A DNA stretch of 64,000 nt from Salinimicrobium terrae DSM 17865 (GCF_000424665.1 NZ_AUKI01000016.1:186001-250000); one strand, 5' to 3'; counted from the first letter of the stretch, positions 17,158-25,139 are shown. Notes: generated by a model not told the origin, from the letters alone. Numbers and translations are program-made.

Positions 17158-18111
17158 ATGATTTCAATGAACAAATTTAAACCTACCATTTATTTGCTGT
17201 TTTTAAGTTTGATGTTGTCTTGCTCGGCAGACGATGAAGCGGAAAATGTTTCTACAACCGAGACTTACTCCACTGAGGTTTATTTAACCGATTCTCCTGT
17301 TGACAATACTGGAGTGCAAGGGATTTTCATAACAATTGCCGAGGTAAGAGTCAATGGAATGGCTCTGGAGAGTTTCCAAAGAACCACTTTGGATGTAAGC
17401 AGTCTTACTGAAGGAAATACCGAATTATTGGGACATGTTGACCTTGAAGCGGGTAATACTTCAGAAATTGTACTGGTATTGGATGACGCAACAGATGCCT
17501 CAGGGAATACTCCTGGGAATTATGTACTCACTGCCGACGGCGAAAAGGAAGTCCTTATTCCTGCACAAAACAGCATTGTTATTAATGATCATGCCGAAAT
17601 TTTTGCTACGGGGGAGAATCAACTTATCCTCGATTTTGACCTCAGAAAAAGTCTTCGCTACGGTGCTGAAGGAGGTTATAGTTTTGTAAGTAGTGCTCAA
17701 CTTTCCAATAGCTTTCGTGCAGTGAACAAGTTGGAAACTGGAACTATAACAGGAAAAATTTCTAATCGTACGGCGACTGGTGCGGAAGCTGTTGTTGTTT
17801 ATGCTTATGAATCAGGTTCCTACAGTGAAAGCGAAACCCAATCAAACGCAGATGGATTACTCTTTTCAAATGCCGTAAGCAGTACAGCGGTAAATGATGC
17901 TAATGGAAATTTTTCCCTACATTTCCTTGAAGAAGGGAATTATAAGCTTGTATTTGCTTCCTATGAGGATGAGGACAATGACGGAAAACTGGAATTGCAG
18001 GGAGAGCTGGATATGAATCTAGAAGGGGAGCTTGCTCTGAATGAAATAACAGTAGAATCAAATTCAACTGTAAATCTCGATTTATCCATAGAAGGATTTT
18101 TGAATTTGTAA
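17158..18111 (+). CDS. DUF4382 lipoprotein
   Basis: This is an exported lipoprotein of about 317 aa. The lipobox is LSLMLSC, and the mature part begins with an acidic SADDEAEN. The DUF4382 region (about 30-185) starts with YLTDSPVDNTGVQGIFITI, and a second beta domain (about 195-310) resembles carboxypeptidase-regulatory Ig-like folds (GTITGKI, then VYAYESGSY). The start could be ATG 17158 or ATG 17167; the frame is open from 17110 but that start is poor. It lies between the right repeat and the second integrase. Confidence 0.85.
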   Translation: MISMNKFKPTIYLLFLSLMLSCSADDEAENVSTTETYSTEVYLTDSPVDNTGVQGIFITIAEVRVNGMALESFQRTTLDVSSLTEGNTELLGHVDLEAGNTSEIVLVLDDATDASGNTPGNYVLTADGEKEVLIPAQNSIVINDHAEIFATGENQLILDFDLRKSLRYGAEGGYSFVSSAQLSNSFRAVNKLETGTITGKISNRTATGAEAVVVYAYESGSYSESETQSNADGLLFSNAVSSTAVNDANGNFSLHFLEEGNYKLVFASYEDEDNDGKLELQGELDMNLEGELALNEITVESNSTVNLDLSIEGFLNL

Positions 18112-18147
18112 TTAATTTAATGACACAAAGAAATCCTTAATAATAAG

Positions 18148-18173
18148 GGCTGCCTAAAAAGCAGCCTTTTTTT
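18148..18173 (+). terminator. Terminator of the DUF4382 gene
   Basis: The stem GGCTGC/GCAGCC has a 7-nt loop and is followed by T7. Confidence 0.85.
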
Positions 18174-18223
18174 ATTTGAAATTTTTTCGTTTAGTCAAGT
18201 TGTCAACTTTTTCATCACTTTCT

Positions 18224-18261
18224 GTACCCCATACAGTACCCCAAAAATTTTGCTGTACCCC
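18224..18261. promoter_or_regulatory. Three GTACCCC boxes upstream of integrase 2
   Basis: Boxes lie at 18224-18230, 18236-18242 and 18255-18261, with start-to-start spacings of 12 and 19 bp, and they end 38 bp before the integrase start. They match in number, position and first spacing the boxes before integrase 1. Confidence 0.5.
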
Positions 18262-18299
18262 ACTTTCAAAAATTAATAACCAACTAAAACTAAAATAAT

Positions 18300-19505
18300 A
18301 TGAAAATTACATTTTTATTACAAAAAGGTAAGACTAATAAAACAGGATTAGCACCCTTACGTTGTAGGGTTACTTTAGAAAAAAGAGTTAAGCAATTCTC
18401 CACAGGAATCTTTATTAATCCTGATCACTGGAGCCAGGAAAAACAGAAAGTTTTAGATACTGGTGAAAGTTACCAAACAGTAAACTCTCAGATAAGCCTG
18501 ATTAAGCAAAAACTTGTTCAGGCTTTTTTGATGCTCCAGATTAAAGGAGATTTTTTTGATGTAGATGATGTTTACAAAATCTACTGCGGAGAAGATGCCA
18601 AAAAGGAAATGGGAGTTATAGCTGCATATGTGGAGCATAACAATTATTACAAGAAACTTGTAGGGAAAGATCTTAAAGAGGTTTCCTGGCAGAAGTTTGA
18701 AAACAAAAAAGGTCACCTTAAAAAATTTATACAGTGGAAGTTTCAGAAAAAAGAGGTGAAGTTGAGCAGCCTAAAATTCCAGTTTATTAAAGATTTTGAA
18801 TACTATCTAAGAACTGAGGAGAATATGCAGCAAAGCACCATCAATAAAACTCTACAAAGGTTTAAGAAGATGATCAATTTTGCTGTAGCACATGAGTATC
18901 TGGACAAGAACCCTTTCCTGATGCATAAACCTAAACCAGCAAAAAAAGAGGTTGTATTCCTTACAAAGGATGAGCTTTCCCCGTTACAAAATAAAGAATT
19001 TGGAAATAAGCGGCTGGAAGAGGTGAGGGATTGTTTTGTTTTCTGTCGTTACACTGGCTTGGCTTTTAAAGAAATGAGTAATCTCAAAAAGGAGCATATT
19101 GTAAAAGGGGAAGATGGAAAAAAGTGGATTCGAATGAAACGGCAGAAAACAGGTAAGACTATTTCTGTTCCTATGTTACCTGTAGCTCAAAGAGTTTTCG
19201 ATAAGTACAATGGTGTCTTAGCTGAAGGAAGAGTTCTGCCTGCTAAAACAAATGCTCACTCCAACGCTTATTTAAAGGAAATAGCAGATCTATGCGAGCT
19301 GAAAATTAACCTGACTCACCACATTGCTAGAAAAACTTTTGCGACTACTGTGCTGCTCCTAAATGATGTTCCAATGGAAGTTGTAAGTAAGCTATTGGGA
19401 TATTCTCGTATTGGGATTACACAAGCTCATTATGGTCAGATTCTGCAAGAAAAGGTAGATGTGGAAATGAAGAAACTAATTTCAAAATTAAAAACTGAGA
19501 TTTAG
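18300..19505 (+). CDS. Second tyrosine recombinase, with altered catalytic His position
   Basis: The 401-aa protein aligns by eye with integrase 1 over its full length, with long identical blocks such as MQQSTINKTLQRFKKMINFA. It shares the TGLAFK box lacking Arg I, HIARKTFAT and the tyrosine in AHYGQI. The third-box histidine, LGHS in integrase 1, is LGYS here (about residue 368, codon TAT at 19400). This may weaken or abolish recombination. It probably drove an older, now decayed island at the same tRNA. Confidence 0.93.
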   Translation: MKITFLLQKGKTNKTGLAPLRCRVTLEKRVKQFSTGIFINPDHWSQEKQKVLDTGESYQTVNSQISLIKQKLVQAFLMLQIKGDFFDVDDVYKIYCGEDAKKEMGVIAAYVEHNNYYKKLVGKDLKEVSWQKFENKKGHLKKFIQWKFQKKEVKLSSLKFQFIKDFEYYLRTEENMQQSTINKTLQRFKKMINFAVAHEYLDKNPFLMHKPKPAKKEVVFLTKDELSPLQNKEFGNKRLEEVRDCFVFCRYTGLAFKEMSNLKKEHIVKGEDGKKWIRMKRQKTGKTISVPMLPVAQRVFDKYNGVLAEGRVLPAKTNAHSNAYLKEIADLCELKINLTHHIARKTFATTVLLLNDVPMEVVSKLLGYSRIGITQAHYGQILQEKVDVEMKKLISKLKTEI

Positions 19506-19537
19506 AAAAAGAAGGCACTCTCTTGAAGGGTGCTTTC

Positions 19538-19655
19538 TTAATCTATGGAAGTGAAATTAGAATATTTGTTCAATGATTCACCTTCTTTAAAAGTTCGCTT
19601 CTTTGCCTATTCTGAGTTTGTGGGAATATTCTACTGCTGCAAAAAATTGTCCAGG
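19538..19655 (-). pseudogene. Degenerate copy of the 77-aa island gene
   Basis: On the minus strand the C-terminal part reads KRTFKEGESLNKYSNFTSID before a stop, matching the 5398-5631 product. The preceding part (FFAAVEY, compare FFIEIEY) is in another frame, so there is at least one frameshift, and no start is left. The remnant follows integrase 2 directly, while the intact gene lies 594 bp after integrase 1. Confidence 0.7.
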
Positions 19656-19720
19656 TGATCTAAAACAAAAAGGGACAACCTGTCAATGGCTATCCCTTTC
19701 TTTAAATTCCTCTTCAGGTT

Positions 19721-20254
19721 TTATACGTCAAGATAGTACAGTTTAAAACTGTTCCACTCATATCTGCTTAAGACACCGTTATCATTAGTATCCCAATTGT
19801 TAAAGACATATTCGGCAAGCTCGTGTTCACTTATGTAGTTATCACTATCTAAATCAACATCTGTGAAATAATCAGTATCATATATCACCTCATAATATTC
19901 ATCATAGTCTATCAAACCATCATCATCAGTATCAATAAACGCAATTTCATTTACTAAATAGTCATCATAGAAATAATTATATCCTATCAGCCATTCCTCA
20001 TCAGAAAGAAAACCATCATTGTCTGTATCCAATCCTGCAAAAGATTCCCTAAAAAAACCTTCCTCTATTACTCCTTGAGGGTCAGCTCCTTCAGCCCAAG
20101 CAGAATAATACTCACTTGTAAATTTATCGACAAATTCTTCCTTTTCTATAAGATAGTCATCGTCCTCATCCCAAGTATCAAAATCTTGTTGTGCAAACAC
20201 GCTTGTTGTACATAGTATGAGAAAGCTGCTTAAAATGTATTGTAAAATTTTCAT
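19721..20254 (-). CDS. Exported EF-hand protein, 177 aa
   Basis: A Sec signal peptide (MKILQYILSSFLILCTTSVFAQ) is followed by four to five EF-hand loops: DEDDDYLIEKEE, DTDNDGFLSDEE, DTDDDGLIDYDE, DLDSDNYISEHE and DTNDNGVLSRYE. These have the canonical Asp/Asn and Glu calcium ligands. It is likely a periplasmic or secreted calcium-binding protein of unknown task. A second EF-hand protein lies at 47600. The spacer 20255-20475 on its upstream side has a short frame ending at 20467 (about 35 codons, IADEKVIEEMNIYPPVSE) that may be a gene remnant. Confidence 0.85.
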   Translation of the reverse strand: MKILQYILSSFLILCTTSVFAQQDFDTWDEDDDYLIEKEEFVDKFTSEYYSAWAEGADPQGVIEEGFFRESFAGLDTDNDGFLSDEEWLIGYNYFYDDYLVNEIAFIDTDDDGLIDYDEYYEVIYDTDYFTDVDLDSDNYISEHELAEYVFNNWDTNDNGVLSRYEWNSFKLYYLDV

Positions 20255-20475
20255 AGTTTTTATTTTAATTAGACTTCTCCTTAATTTAAAGAATTTTGTC
20301 CAGGCTACCCTGTTTTATTACCTGTTTAACTGTGATTTAACCATACTGTTAAAGAATAAAAGTCTTATTTAAAGTCATTGAAGAGAGAGACAATTGCCGA
20401 TGAAAAGGTTATTGAGGAAATGAACATTTATCCACCAGTGTCAGAAATTTCTAATAAAGTATATTAGAAAATTTC

Positions 20476-20850
20476 CTATTTGGTTTTGTTTTTCCTTATG
20501 TAGGATTTGTGAACGTAGCCACAATTCCCAGCTATACATACGAGATAGTAACCTCTAAATAAATCAACAACTTGAACGGTAGTTTTTTTGTTAAGAGTCA
20601 GGATTACTTCTCCCTTTTTATCAGGTTCCTTTCTCAGAGCTGCACCCTCTGTACCATATGCTCCTACTGGTTGAGAAACATCTTGAATGGGAAATTCATT
20701 GATTTTTTCACTAATTGAAGTTAAAGAATCCTGAAGAATAATAATGTTGTGTTTTAGCTCTTGTCGCTTCTCCTGCAGTTCTTCAAGAGTGGCGGTTTGG
20801 GAGTGGGACAGAGAGGAGAAAAATAACAGAATGAGTAGTGGAAATTTCAT
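20476..20850 (-). CDS. Exported SH3-like domain protein, 124 aa
   Basis: A signal peptide (MKFPLLILLFFSSLSHSQ), a coiled coil (about 22-50) and a bacterial SH3-like domain (about 62-120) are visible. The SH3 part carries GAALRKEPDKKGEVILTL and ends GNCGYVHKSYI, the usual SH3_3 closing motif. Such domains bind peptidoglycan or wall proteins in the periplasm. Two cysteines flank the CIAGNC turn. Confidence 0.75.
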   Translation of the reverse strand: MKFPLLILLFFSSLSHSQTATLEELQEKRQELKHNIIILQDSLTSISEKINEFPIQDVSQPVGAYGTEGAALRKEPDKKGEVILTLNKKTTVQVVDLFRGYYLVCIAGNCGYVHKSYIRKNKTK

Positions 20851-21012
20851 ATTAATTAATTGTACTAAAAGAACCGCAAAAACTTTACCAATACTCAGTG
20901 CCTGTTAAGATCTATTAACCATGGTTGTGTATTTTTACCTTTTTAACTTTTGCTTAAAGAAATTAAATTTTCTATTTTAGATATTAGCAAGTAATTAAAT
21001 AAACTATTAAAA

Positions 21013-21507
21013 ATGAATAAACTAAATATAATTTTCACAGTTTTAGCATTTGTACTTGTGAGCTGCGATGATAAATCAGCCGAACTCCGCGAAGAGTACG
21101 ACACCTTGTTAGGAGAGAGCCAAAGATTGACGGAGGTTCATCAGGAACTTTCGGAGGCAAATGAGCTACTCGGTCAGGAACACTTGGAGTTAACAAATCT
21201 AATCGATAATCTCAGCGAGGAGACCGTGGGACTCCCAGACCTGGCTGAACATGAAGTGATTCTTCAAAGACATGAGGCAATACTGCAGGGCCACCAAGCG
21301 CTTCTTCAAGGTCATGAGGAACTAAAAGACGGTTTTGGTGAGCTTACTCCAGAAGAAATGGAGGCACAAATTGATAAAATGAGAGAGGACCATGAGAGAT
21401 TGGTGGAGGGGCATGAAGAGATGACGGATGAACACGAGGAGTTGCGACAGCAACATGAGGAACTAAGAACTGAGTTGAGCACTCTTTTAGAAGAAATAGA
21501 TATTTAG
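21013..21507 (+). CDS. Coiled-coil lipoprotein with His-containing heptads, 164 aa
   Basis: The lipobox LVSC gives a mature protein that is almost wholly helical. The middle holds strict 7-residue repeats with histidine at one fixed position (HEVILQR, HEAILQG, HQALLQG, HEELKDG), and the C-terminal part repeats the idea (DHERLVEG, HEEMTDE, HEELRQQ, HEELRTE). It is probably a membrane-anchored trimeric or dimeric rod in the periplasm. No enzymatic domain is visible. Confidence 0.75.
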   Translation: MNKLNIIFTVLAFVLVSCDDKSAELREEYDTLLGESQRLTEVHQELSEANELLGQEHLELTNLIDNLSEETVGLPDLAEHEVILQRHEAILQGHQALLQGHEELKDGFGELTPEEMEAQIDKMREDHERLVEGHEEMTDEHEELRQQHEELRTELSTLLEEIDI

Positions 21508-21531
21508 CATTCAGTTGAACGAGTATAAGAG

Positions 21532-21558
21532 CCTGCACCACTAGAAGCAGGTTTTTTT
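21532..21558 (+). terminator. Terminator after the coiled-coil lipoprotein
   Basis: The stem CCTGC/GCAGG has a 10-nt loop and is followed by T7. Confidence 0.7.
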
Positions 21559-21585
21559 AATTTTCCATTTTGGACCTTTTGAAGT

Positions 21586-21777
21586 CATAGAGGAGAAAAC
21601 TGGAAAATTTCTATCAGTTCCAGTCTTACCTATTGCTCAGAAACTTTTAAATAGGTATGAAGGTAAGTTAAAATTATAGGTCATTCCCGAATAGGCATAA
21701 CACAAGCTCATTACGGCCAGATCCTGGAGGAGAAGGTTAGTGAACAGATGGCACGATTATTTTCTAAGCTAAAATGA
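21586..21777 (+). pseudogene. Third integrase remnant (C-terminal pieces)
   Basis: One piece reads EKTGKFLSVPVLPIAQKLLNRYEGK, then a stop. A second, in another frame, reads GHSRIGITQAHYGQILEEK and continues to a stop at 21777. Both match integrase 1 and 2, but the part containing the HxxR box between them is deleted and the N-terminal two thirds are gone. It retains LGHS-type histidine and the tyrosine. It marks a third island insertion now lost. Confidence 0.85.
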
Positions 21778-21799
21778 ACAATTTAACTGTTTTTATGGA

Positions 21800-21833
21800 A
21801 AAAGGGAGACCATTCCTGGACCTCCCTTTTCGT
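21800..21833 (+). terminator. Terminator of the integrase remnant
   Basis: The stem AAAAGGGAG/CTCCCTTTT lies 22 nt after the remnant stop. Confidence 0.65.
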
Positions 21834-21873
21834 TTAAACATTTAATCACAATCACATTAAAATTTTCTATTAA

Positions 21874-22026
21874 GCATACTCAGGCAAAAAAGCTCTCTTG
21901 CTTATAAGGGTATCTGTGTCATCTTATACCCATTTAGATTATGTAAGACAATTAGAACAAAGAAAGTGGAAATCTTTTAAGAAGAAATTAACTGAAGGTT
22001 ACCAAAAAAATAAAGAACACCTATAA
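21874..22026 (+). pseudogene. C-terminal fragment of an unknown gene
   Basis: This is an open frame of 50 codons without a start. It reads as ordinary protein (SSYTHLDYVRQLEQRKW, then KKKLTEGYQKNKEHL) and runs into a strong terminator at its stop. I do not recognise it. The combination of coding-like text with a terminator suggests the tail of a deleted gene. Confidence 0.45.
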
Positions 22027-22040
22027 CGAGGTGTTCTTTT
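22012..22040 (+). terminator. Strong hairpin terminator
   Basis: An 11-bp perfect stem AAAGAACACCT/AGGTGTTCTTT with a 6-nt loop overlaps the stop of the fragment above. It can act in both directions and would also serve the lipoprotein gene at 22067. Confidence 0.8.
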
Positions 22041-22066
22041 AAAGCTTTTACTTTAATTAAACATAT

Positions 22067-22720
22067 TTAGTTCCTTCCTTGGCTGGGTCTAATTTGCCCA
22101 CATGCCACAGGTAAAGTTACAATGTAATCATTAACAACAACGATCTCACCATCAACTTCTTGAGTAAGCTCAGCTGTCATCCCGTGTAGAACAATAGCAT
22201 TATTCTGGAGTGGTGTTATAAACATATTTTCATCCACTGTGTAGGTTTGTGTAAATTCTATTGTTCCATCCGGTGCGGTAGGGAAAGGAGTTAGTGGTAA
22301 TAAAACTGGACCATAAAAAGGGAGTCCCTCACCCAATTCAACGAATCCGTCGCCATCCGAATCGGCAGAGGATGTAGGACACTTCGCATTTTTATTATTT
22401 TCTTTGAACCCATGGATATGTTGGGGATGAGGCATGTCTGGTTCTAATCCTGTGGCGTAAATCTTTACAGTTAACTGATCTCTCACAAGCGAAAGTTCGG
22501 CCGTCCCTTCCACCCCTGAATTGTTTAGCTCATCCAGATCTACTGTGTATTCTTTAGCTATGACAGCATTGTTGGCTTTCTTTTGCTTTTGTTCAACCTC
22601 TAAATTTATCTGGCTGTTAAGATCTTGCATTACTTCTTCATCAGGATCTGAGCATCCAGCCACCATTAAAAGGAAAGAAAAGAGGAAGAAAAAACGGAAA
22701 GTAGACATAAAATTTTTCAT
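22067..22720 (-). CDS. CHRD-like lipoprotein, 217 aa
   Basis: A signal peptide with lipobox VAGC is followed by a linker and a beta-rich domain with the sequence AELSLVRDQLTVKIYATGL, PHPQHIHGF and DSDGDGFVELGEG, then a late HGMTAEL. The paired histidines (HIHG) and the layout resemble CHRD domains or other HIHG-type beta-barrels. Two cysteines (KCPTSS and VACGQ) may bridge. It is an outer-membrane or periplasmic lipoprotein of unknown role. Confidence 0.6.
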   Translation of the reverse strand: MKNFMSTFRFFFLFSFLLMVAGCSDPDEEVMQDLNSQINLEVEQKQKKANNAVIAKEYTVDLDELNNSGVEGTAELSLVRDQLTVKIYATGLEPDMPHPQHIHGFKENNKNAKCPTSSADSDGDGFVELGEGLPFYGPVLLPLTPFPTAPDGTIEFTQTYTVDENMFITPLQNNAIVLHGMTAELTQEVDGEIVVVNDYIVTLPVACGQIRPSQGRN

Positions 22721-22945
22721 AGTATTTGTTTTTTGTTATTTAAGCTAAGTTAGTCAAACTGGTTTATATTCAATTAATTAGCTAAATTTTTGGGGATGAT
22801 TTAGTCTTTGTCTTATTTAATTGGCAGTTTTTAATATTAAAAAAGCTGAAAGAGGGAAAAAGAGTACAAAGGTTTTTAACCTGCAAAGAATTAATTCAAT
22901 GAGAATTTAAAACAAAGGCTATTCAATAATTTAATTTTAAAAAAA

Positions 22946-22983
22946 GAATGAAAAGTTTTTCTTTTTAGGAAGGGCTTTTTATA
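22946..22983 (+). other. Possible degenerate third copy of the att-adjacent hairpin
   Basis: The segment resembles bases 3429-3464 of the island repeat (shared AATGA, GAAGGGCTTTTT and an intervening T-rich tract), but many positions differ and the tRNA-derived part is not present. It may be an old island end or just a similar terminator. Confidence 0.25.
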
Positions 22984-23006
22984 CATCTCTCCTTTTGGTC
23001 AAATCG

Positions 23007-23246
23007 TTAACTTTTTCTCTCCAAAAAGGTAGCTAAGATCCTGCACATGAAGATTGAATCCTCGACAACGGTCAAAGTTAGCTCTCTCAGTTCTGAAGGG
23101 AGAGATTGTTCAGAGAAAATAATGATTAAAGAAAAAAGACCTACAGTTATAGCTATTAGTAGAAGTAATTTTACAGGGAAGATACAATTTCGGCTATTTA
23201 TTACTTTAGAACAATATTTCACAATCGGAAAGTGCAACTGCAACAA
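23007..23246 (-). CDS. Doubtful small membrane protein, 79 aa
   Basis: This frame holds one good membrane segment (KLLLLIAITVGLFSLIIIF). It overlaps the end of the upstream gene in a shifted frame. It could be a real gene or the frameshifted tail of that gene. Evidence is weak. Confidence 0.25.
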   Translation of the reverse strand: MLQLHFPIVKYCSKVINSRNCIFPVKLLLLIAITVGLFSLIIIFSEQSLPSELRELTLTVVEDSIFMCRILATFLERKS

Positions 23247-23580
23247 AGAAAACCAGGAGAGTTAAGCATAACCCTAAGCAGAGATGTGTTATTTTCGATT
23301 CTTTTTTTTGAGTGCCTAAAGAAAATTCTTTTAATTCTTCCTGTGTCTTTAGATCAGCGAGTACTTTATCAAAACTGAGATCTTTTGCTGCCAGACCTCT
23401 TTGGGTAAGAACCACCCGATCATCTATAATATCTATCAATTGATACTTTAAAAGCTCATTAAAATTTTCTGCCAGTGACTCTTCAGCTAAAATAGGAAGA
23501 GGATCTCCTTTTTCAATTAATTCTATTATTTTTTGTGTCGGTTTCATTAACGCCTTAACTATTTGTGAATCAATGGACAA
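23206..23580 (-). CDS. Hypothetical protein with winged-helix-like start and C-terminal membrane segment, 124 aa
   Basis: Residues about 25-75 (LAENFNELLKYQLIDIIDDRVVLTQRGLAA) read like a small winged helix with a beta wing. A membrane segment (THLCLGLCLTLLVFFVAVAL) lies near the C-terminus. The protein stops shortly after. The next frame downstream contains another membrane segment, so a frameshift is possible. The upstream stretch 23581-23754 contains no supported gene. Confidence 0.5.
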   Translation of the reverse strand: MSIDSQIVKALMKPTQKIIELIEKGDPLPILAEESLAENFNELLKYQLIDIIDDRVVLTQRGLAAKDLSFDKVLADLKTQEELKEFSLGTQKKESKITHLCLGLCLTLLVFFVAVALSDCEILF

Positions 23581-23754
23581 AGTTAATTCAGCATTAGCAT
23601 CAGAAAACTGACTTAAATCATAATCAAAGGAAAATGTACAGGAATAGCATCAAAATTAACATAGGAGGTTATAGGCAAAACTATTTTCAATATCGAAAAG
23701 AGAGTCATTTTACTACATAAAAATCTTTATGTTCATCCAGGAACCTCTTTTTAA

Positions 23755-23892
23755 AGTGTGCCAAAGAATAATTTTTCAGTAGTGCTAATTTCAGTCCATG
23801 CCGAAATTAGCAGGAGTCAAGGTGCAGATGATTTTATTGCCAATTACGGCCAGGATGAGCTGTTGCAAAGATTTCCGAAACAAACCGCGTAG
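23755..23892 (+). pseudogene. Fragment of a response-regulator receiver domain
   Basis: The frame reads VVLISVHAEI, then GADDFIANYGQDELLQRF, then a stop. This is the beta4-alpha4-beta5-alpha5 end of a receiver domain, where GADDFIAKPF is typical; the conserved Lys-Pro is already lost. There is no start and the phospho-acceptor half is missing. An overlapping 84-codon frame (23798-24052) is a shadow. Confidence 0.55.
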
Positions 23893-24063
23893 ATCTTATA
23901 GGATGATATATTCCAGAGATCACTTTGGCCATGCCATTTACAAAGCCTCTCTTGTAAAACCTCTCTTTGAACCGCGGACGCAACTTTTCGAAGTAGTATT
24001 ATGGAATAAAATTGAAAGGTCTAAGGTTATCATATTCTGCTCCGGAACTTAGCGCCCAGAACT

Positions 24064-24115
24064 AAAAAAAAAAGGCTGTCGGGGAAAATTAATATTAATT
24101 TCCCCCGCAGCCTTT
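24064..24115 (-). terminator. Terminator of the 24138 gene
   Basis: The stem AAAGGCTG/CAGCCTTT has an inner AT-rich palindrome. On the minus strand it is followed by a run of T. Confidence 0.7.
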
Positions 24116-24137
24116 CACTATCAACAATTATTATTGT

Positions 24138-24365
24138 TTAAGACAATTTAGCCTTGATCTGATCTTTATTATCTCTTACAAGTGTGTAGGCGTAATATCC
24201 AGCTCCCGCGATAGCACCCCATTTAAGAATACTACCGGTCATTTGAAAGCCTTTTTTAGCAGCCCATAGCTTTACTACTTTTTCACCTGCATCTTTTGCA
24301 TTTTTCTTCAAGTCCATTTTATTGGTTTTTTTAGATTCCTTTACAAGGTCGTGAACAAAAGACAT
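24138..24365 (-). CDS. Small hypothetical protein, 75 aa
   Basis: The sequence is a lysine-rich amphipathic N-terminus followed by a weak membrane or amphipathic segment (LKWGAIAGAGYYAYTLV) and a charged tail. The family is unknown to me. It is 42 bp downstream of the SDR gene and may be in its operon. Confidence 0.55.
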   Translation of the reverse strand: MSFVHDLVKESKKTNKMDLKKNAKDAGEKVVKLWAAKKGFQMTGSILKWGAIAGAGYYAYTLVRDNKDQIKAKLS

Positions 24366-24407
24366 ATCCTGCGTTAAAGACTTTCCAAATAACAGTTTTT
24401 TAACCCT

Positions 24408-25139
24408 TTAAGCCTTGCCGGTAGGCTTTATCATAAGTTCGTTTACATTAACGGTATCAGGTTGGGTAATCGCATAAAGAACTGCATCGGCAATATTCCC
24501 CGGATCTAATTTGGGCTCATCTTCAGAATAATCTTTTTCATCCAGAAGTTCTTTATCTGTGATATCATTCCTGAGATTCGTCGCCACTGTTCCCGGTTCG
24601 ATCGAAGTCACCCGAATATTAAATTCGGGGGAAAGTTCCATACGCATTGCACGGGAAAGGGCGATAACCGCAGCTTTTGAGGCACCGTAAACCGCGCCAC
24701 CTTTGAAAACTTCAATTCCGTCAACAGATGCGATGTTTACAATATGGCCATTCATTTGATTTTTCATGGCCGGCAGGACAGCATTTATACACCGTAAAGT
24801 GCCCTTTACATTGACCTCAATGGTCTCCAGCCACTCCTCCAAATGTTGATTTTTAAGGTATGTGAGTGGCATCACCCCGGCACAGTTCACCAGGATATGT
24901 ATCTGACCAAATTCATCCCAAATATCTTTAAATGCACCCTGTACGCTTTCTGAATCCTTTACGTCCATTCGTACCACGAGGCTTTTCTGTTTTAATTCCT
25001 CCTGTAAATCTCTTAGTTTGTCTACACTGCGGCTGGCCAATGCTACTTTGCATCCAGCTTCAGAAAGTGCTTTGGCTATTGCTCTGCCTATTCCACTGCT
25101 GGCGCCGGTAACTACCGCTACCTTATCCTGTAATTCCAT
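24408..25139 (-). CDS. Short-chain dehydrogenase/reductase
   Basis: This 243-aa classical SDR shows the cofactor loop TGASSGIG (12-19), NCAGV (about 83-87), the catalytic serine in VNIASVDG, YGASK with Tyr and Lys (about 150-154), and a PGTV loop. The Arg following the loop (SRSVDK) suggests NADP. It is cytoplasmic and the substrate is unknown; 3-oxoacyl-ACP reductases and YdfG-type enzymes have this form. Confidence 0.9.
   Translation of the reverse strand: MELQDKVAVVTGASSGIGRAIAKALSEAGCKVALASRSVDKLRDLQEELKQKSLVVRMDVKDSESVQGAFKDIWDEFGQIHILVNCAGVMPLTYLKNQHLEEWLETIEVNVKGTLRCINAVLPAMKNQMNGHIVNIASVDGIEVFKGGAVYGASKAAVIALSRAMRMELSPEFNIRVTSIEPGTVATNLRNDITDKELLDEKDYSEDEPKLDPGNIADAVLYAITQPDTVNVNELMIKPTGKA

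Noticed and set aside
23798-24052. 84-codon frame on the plus strand
   Set aside because: It overlaps the receiver fragment in another frame, has no recognisable pattern and no promoter-like signal. I treat it as a shadow.
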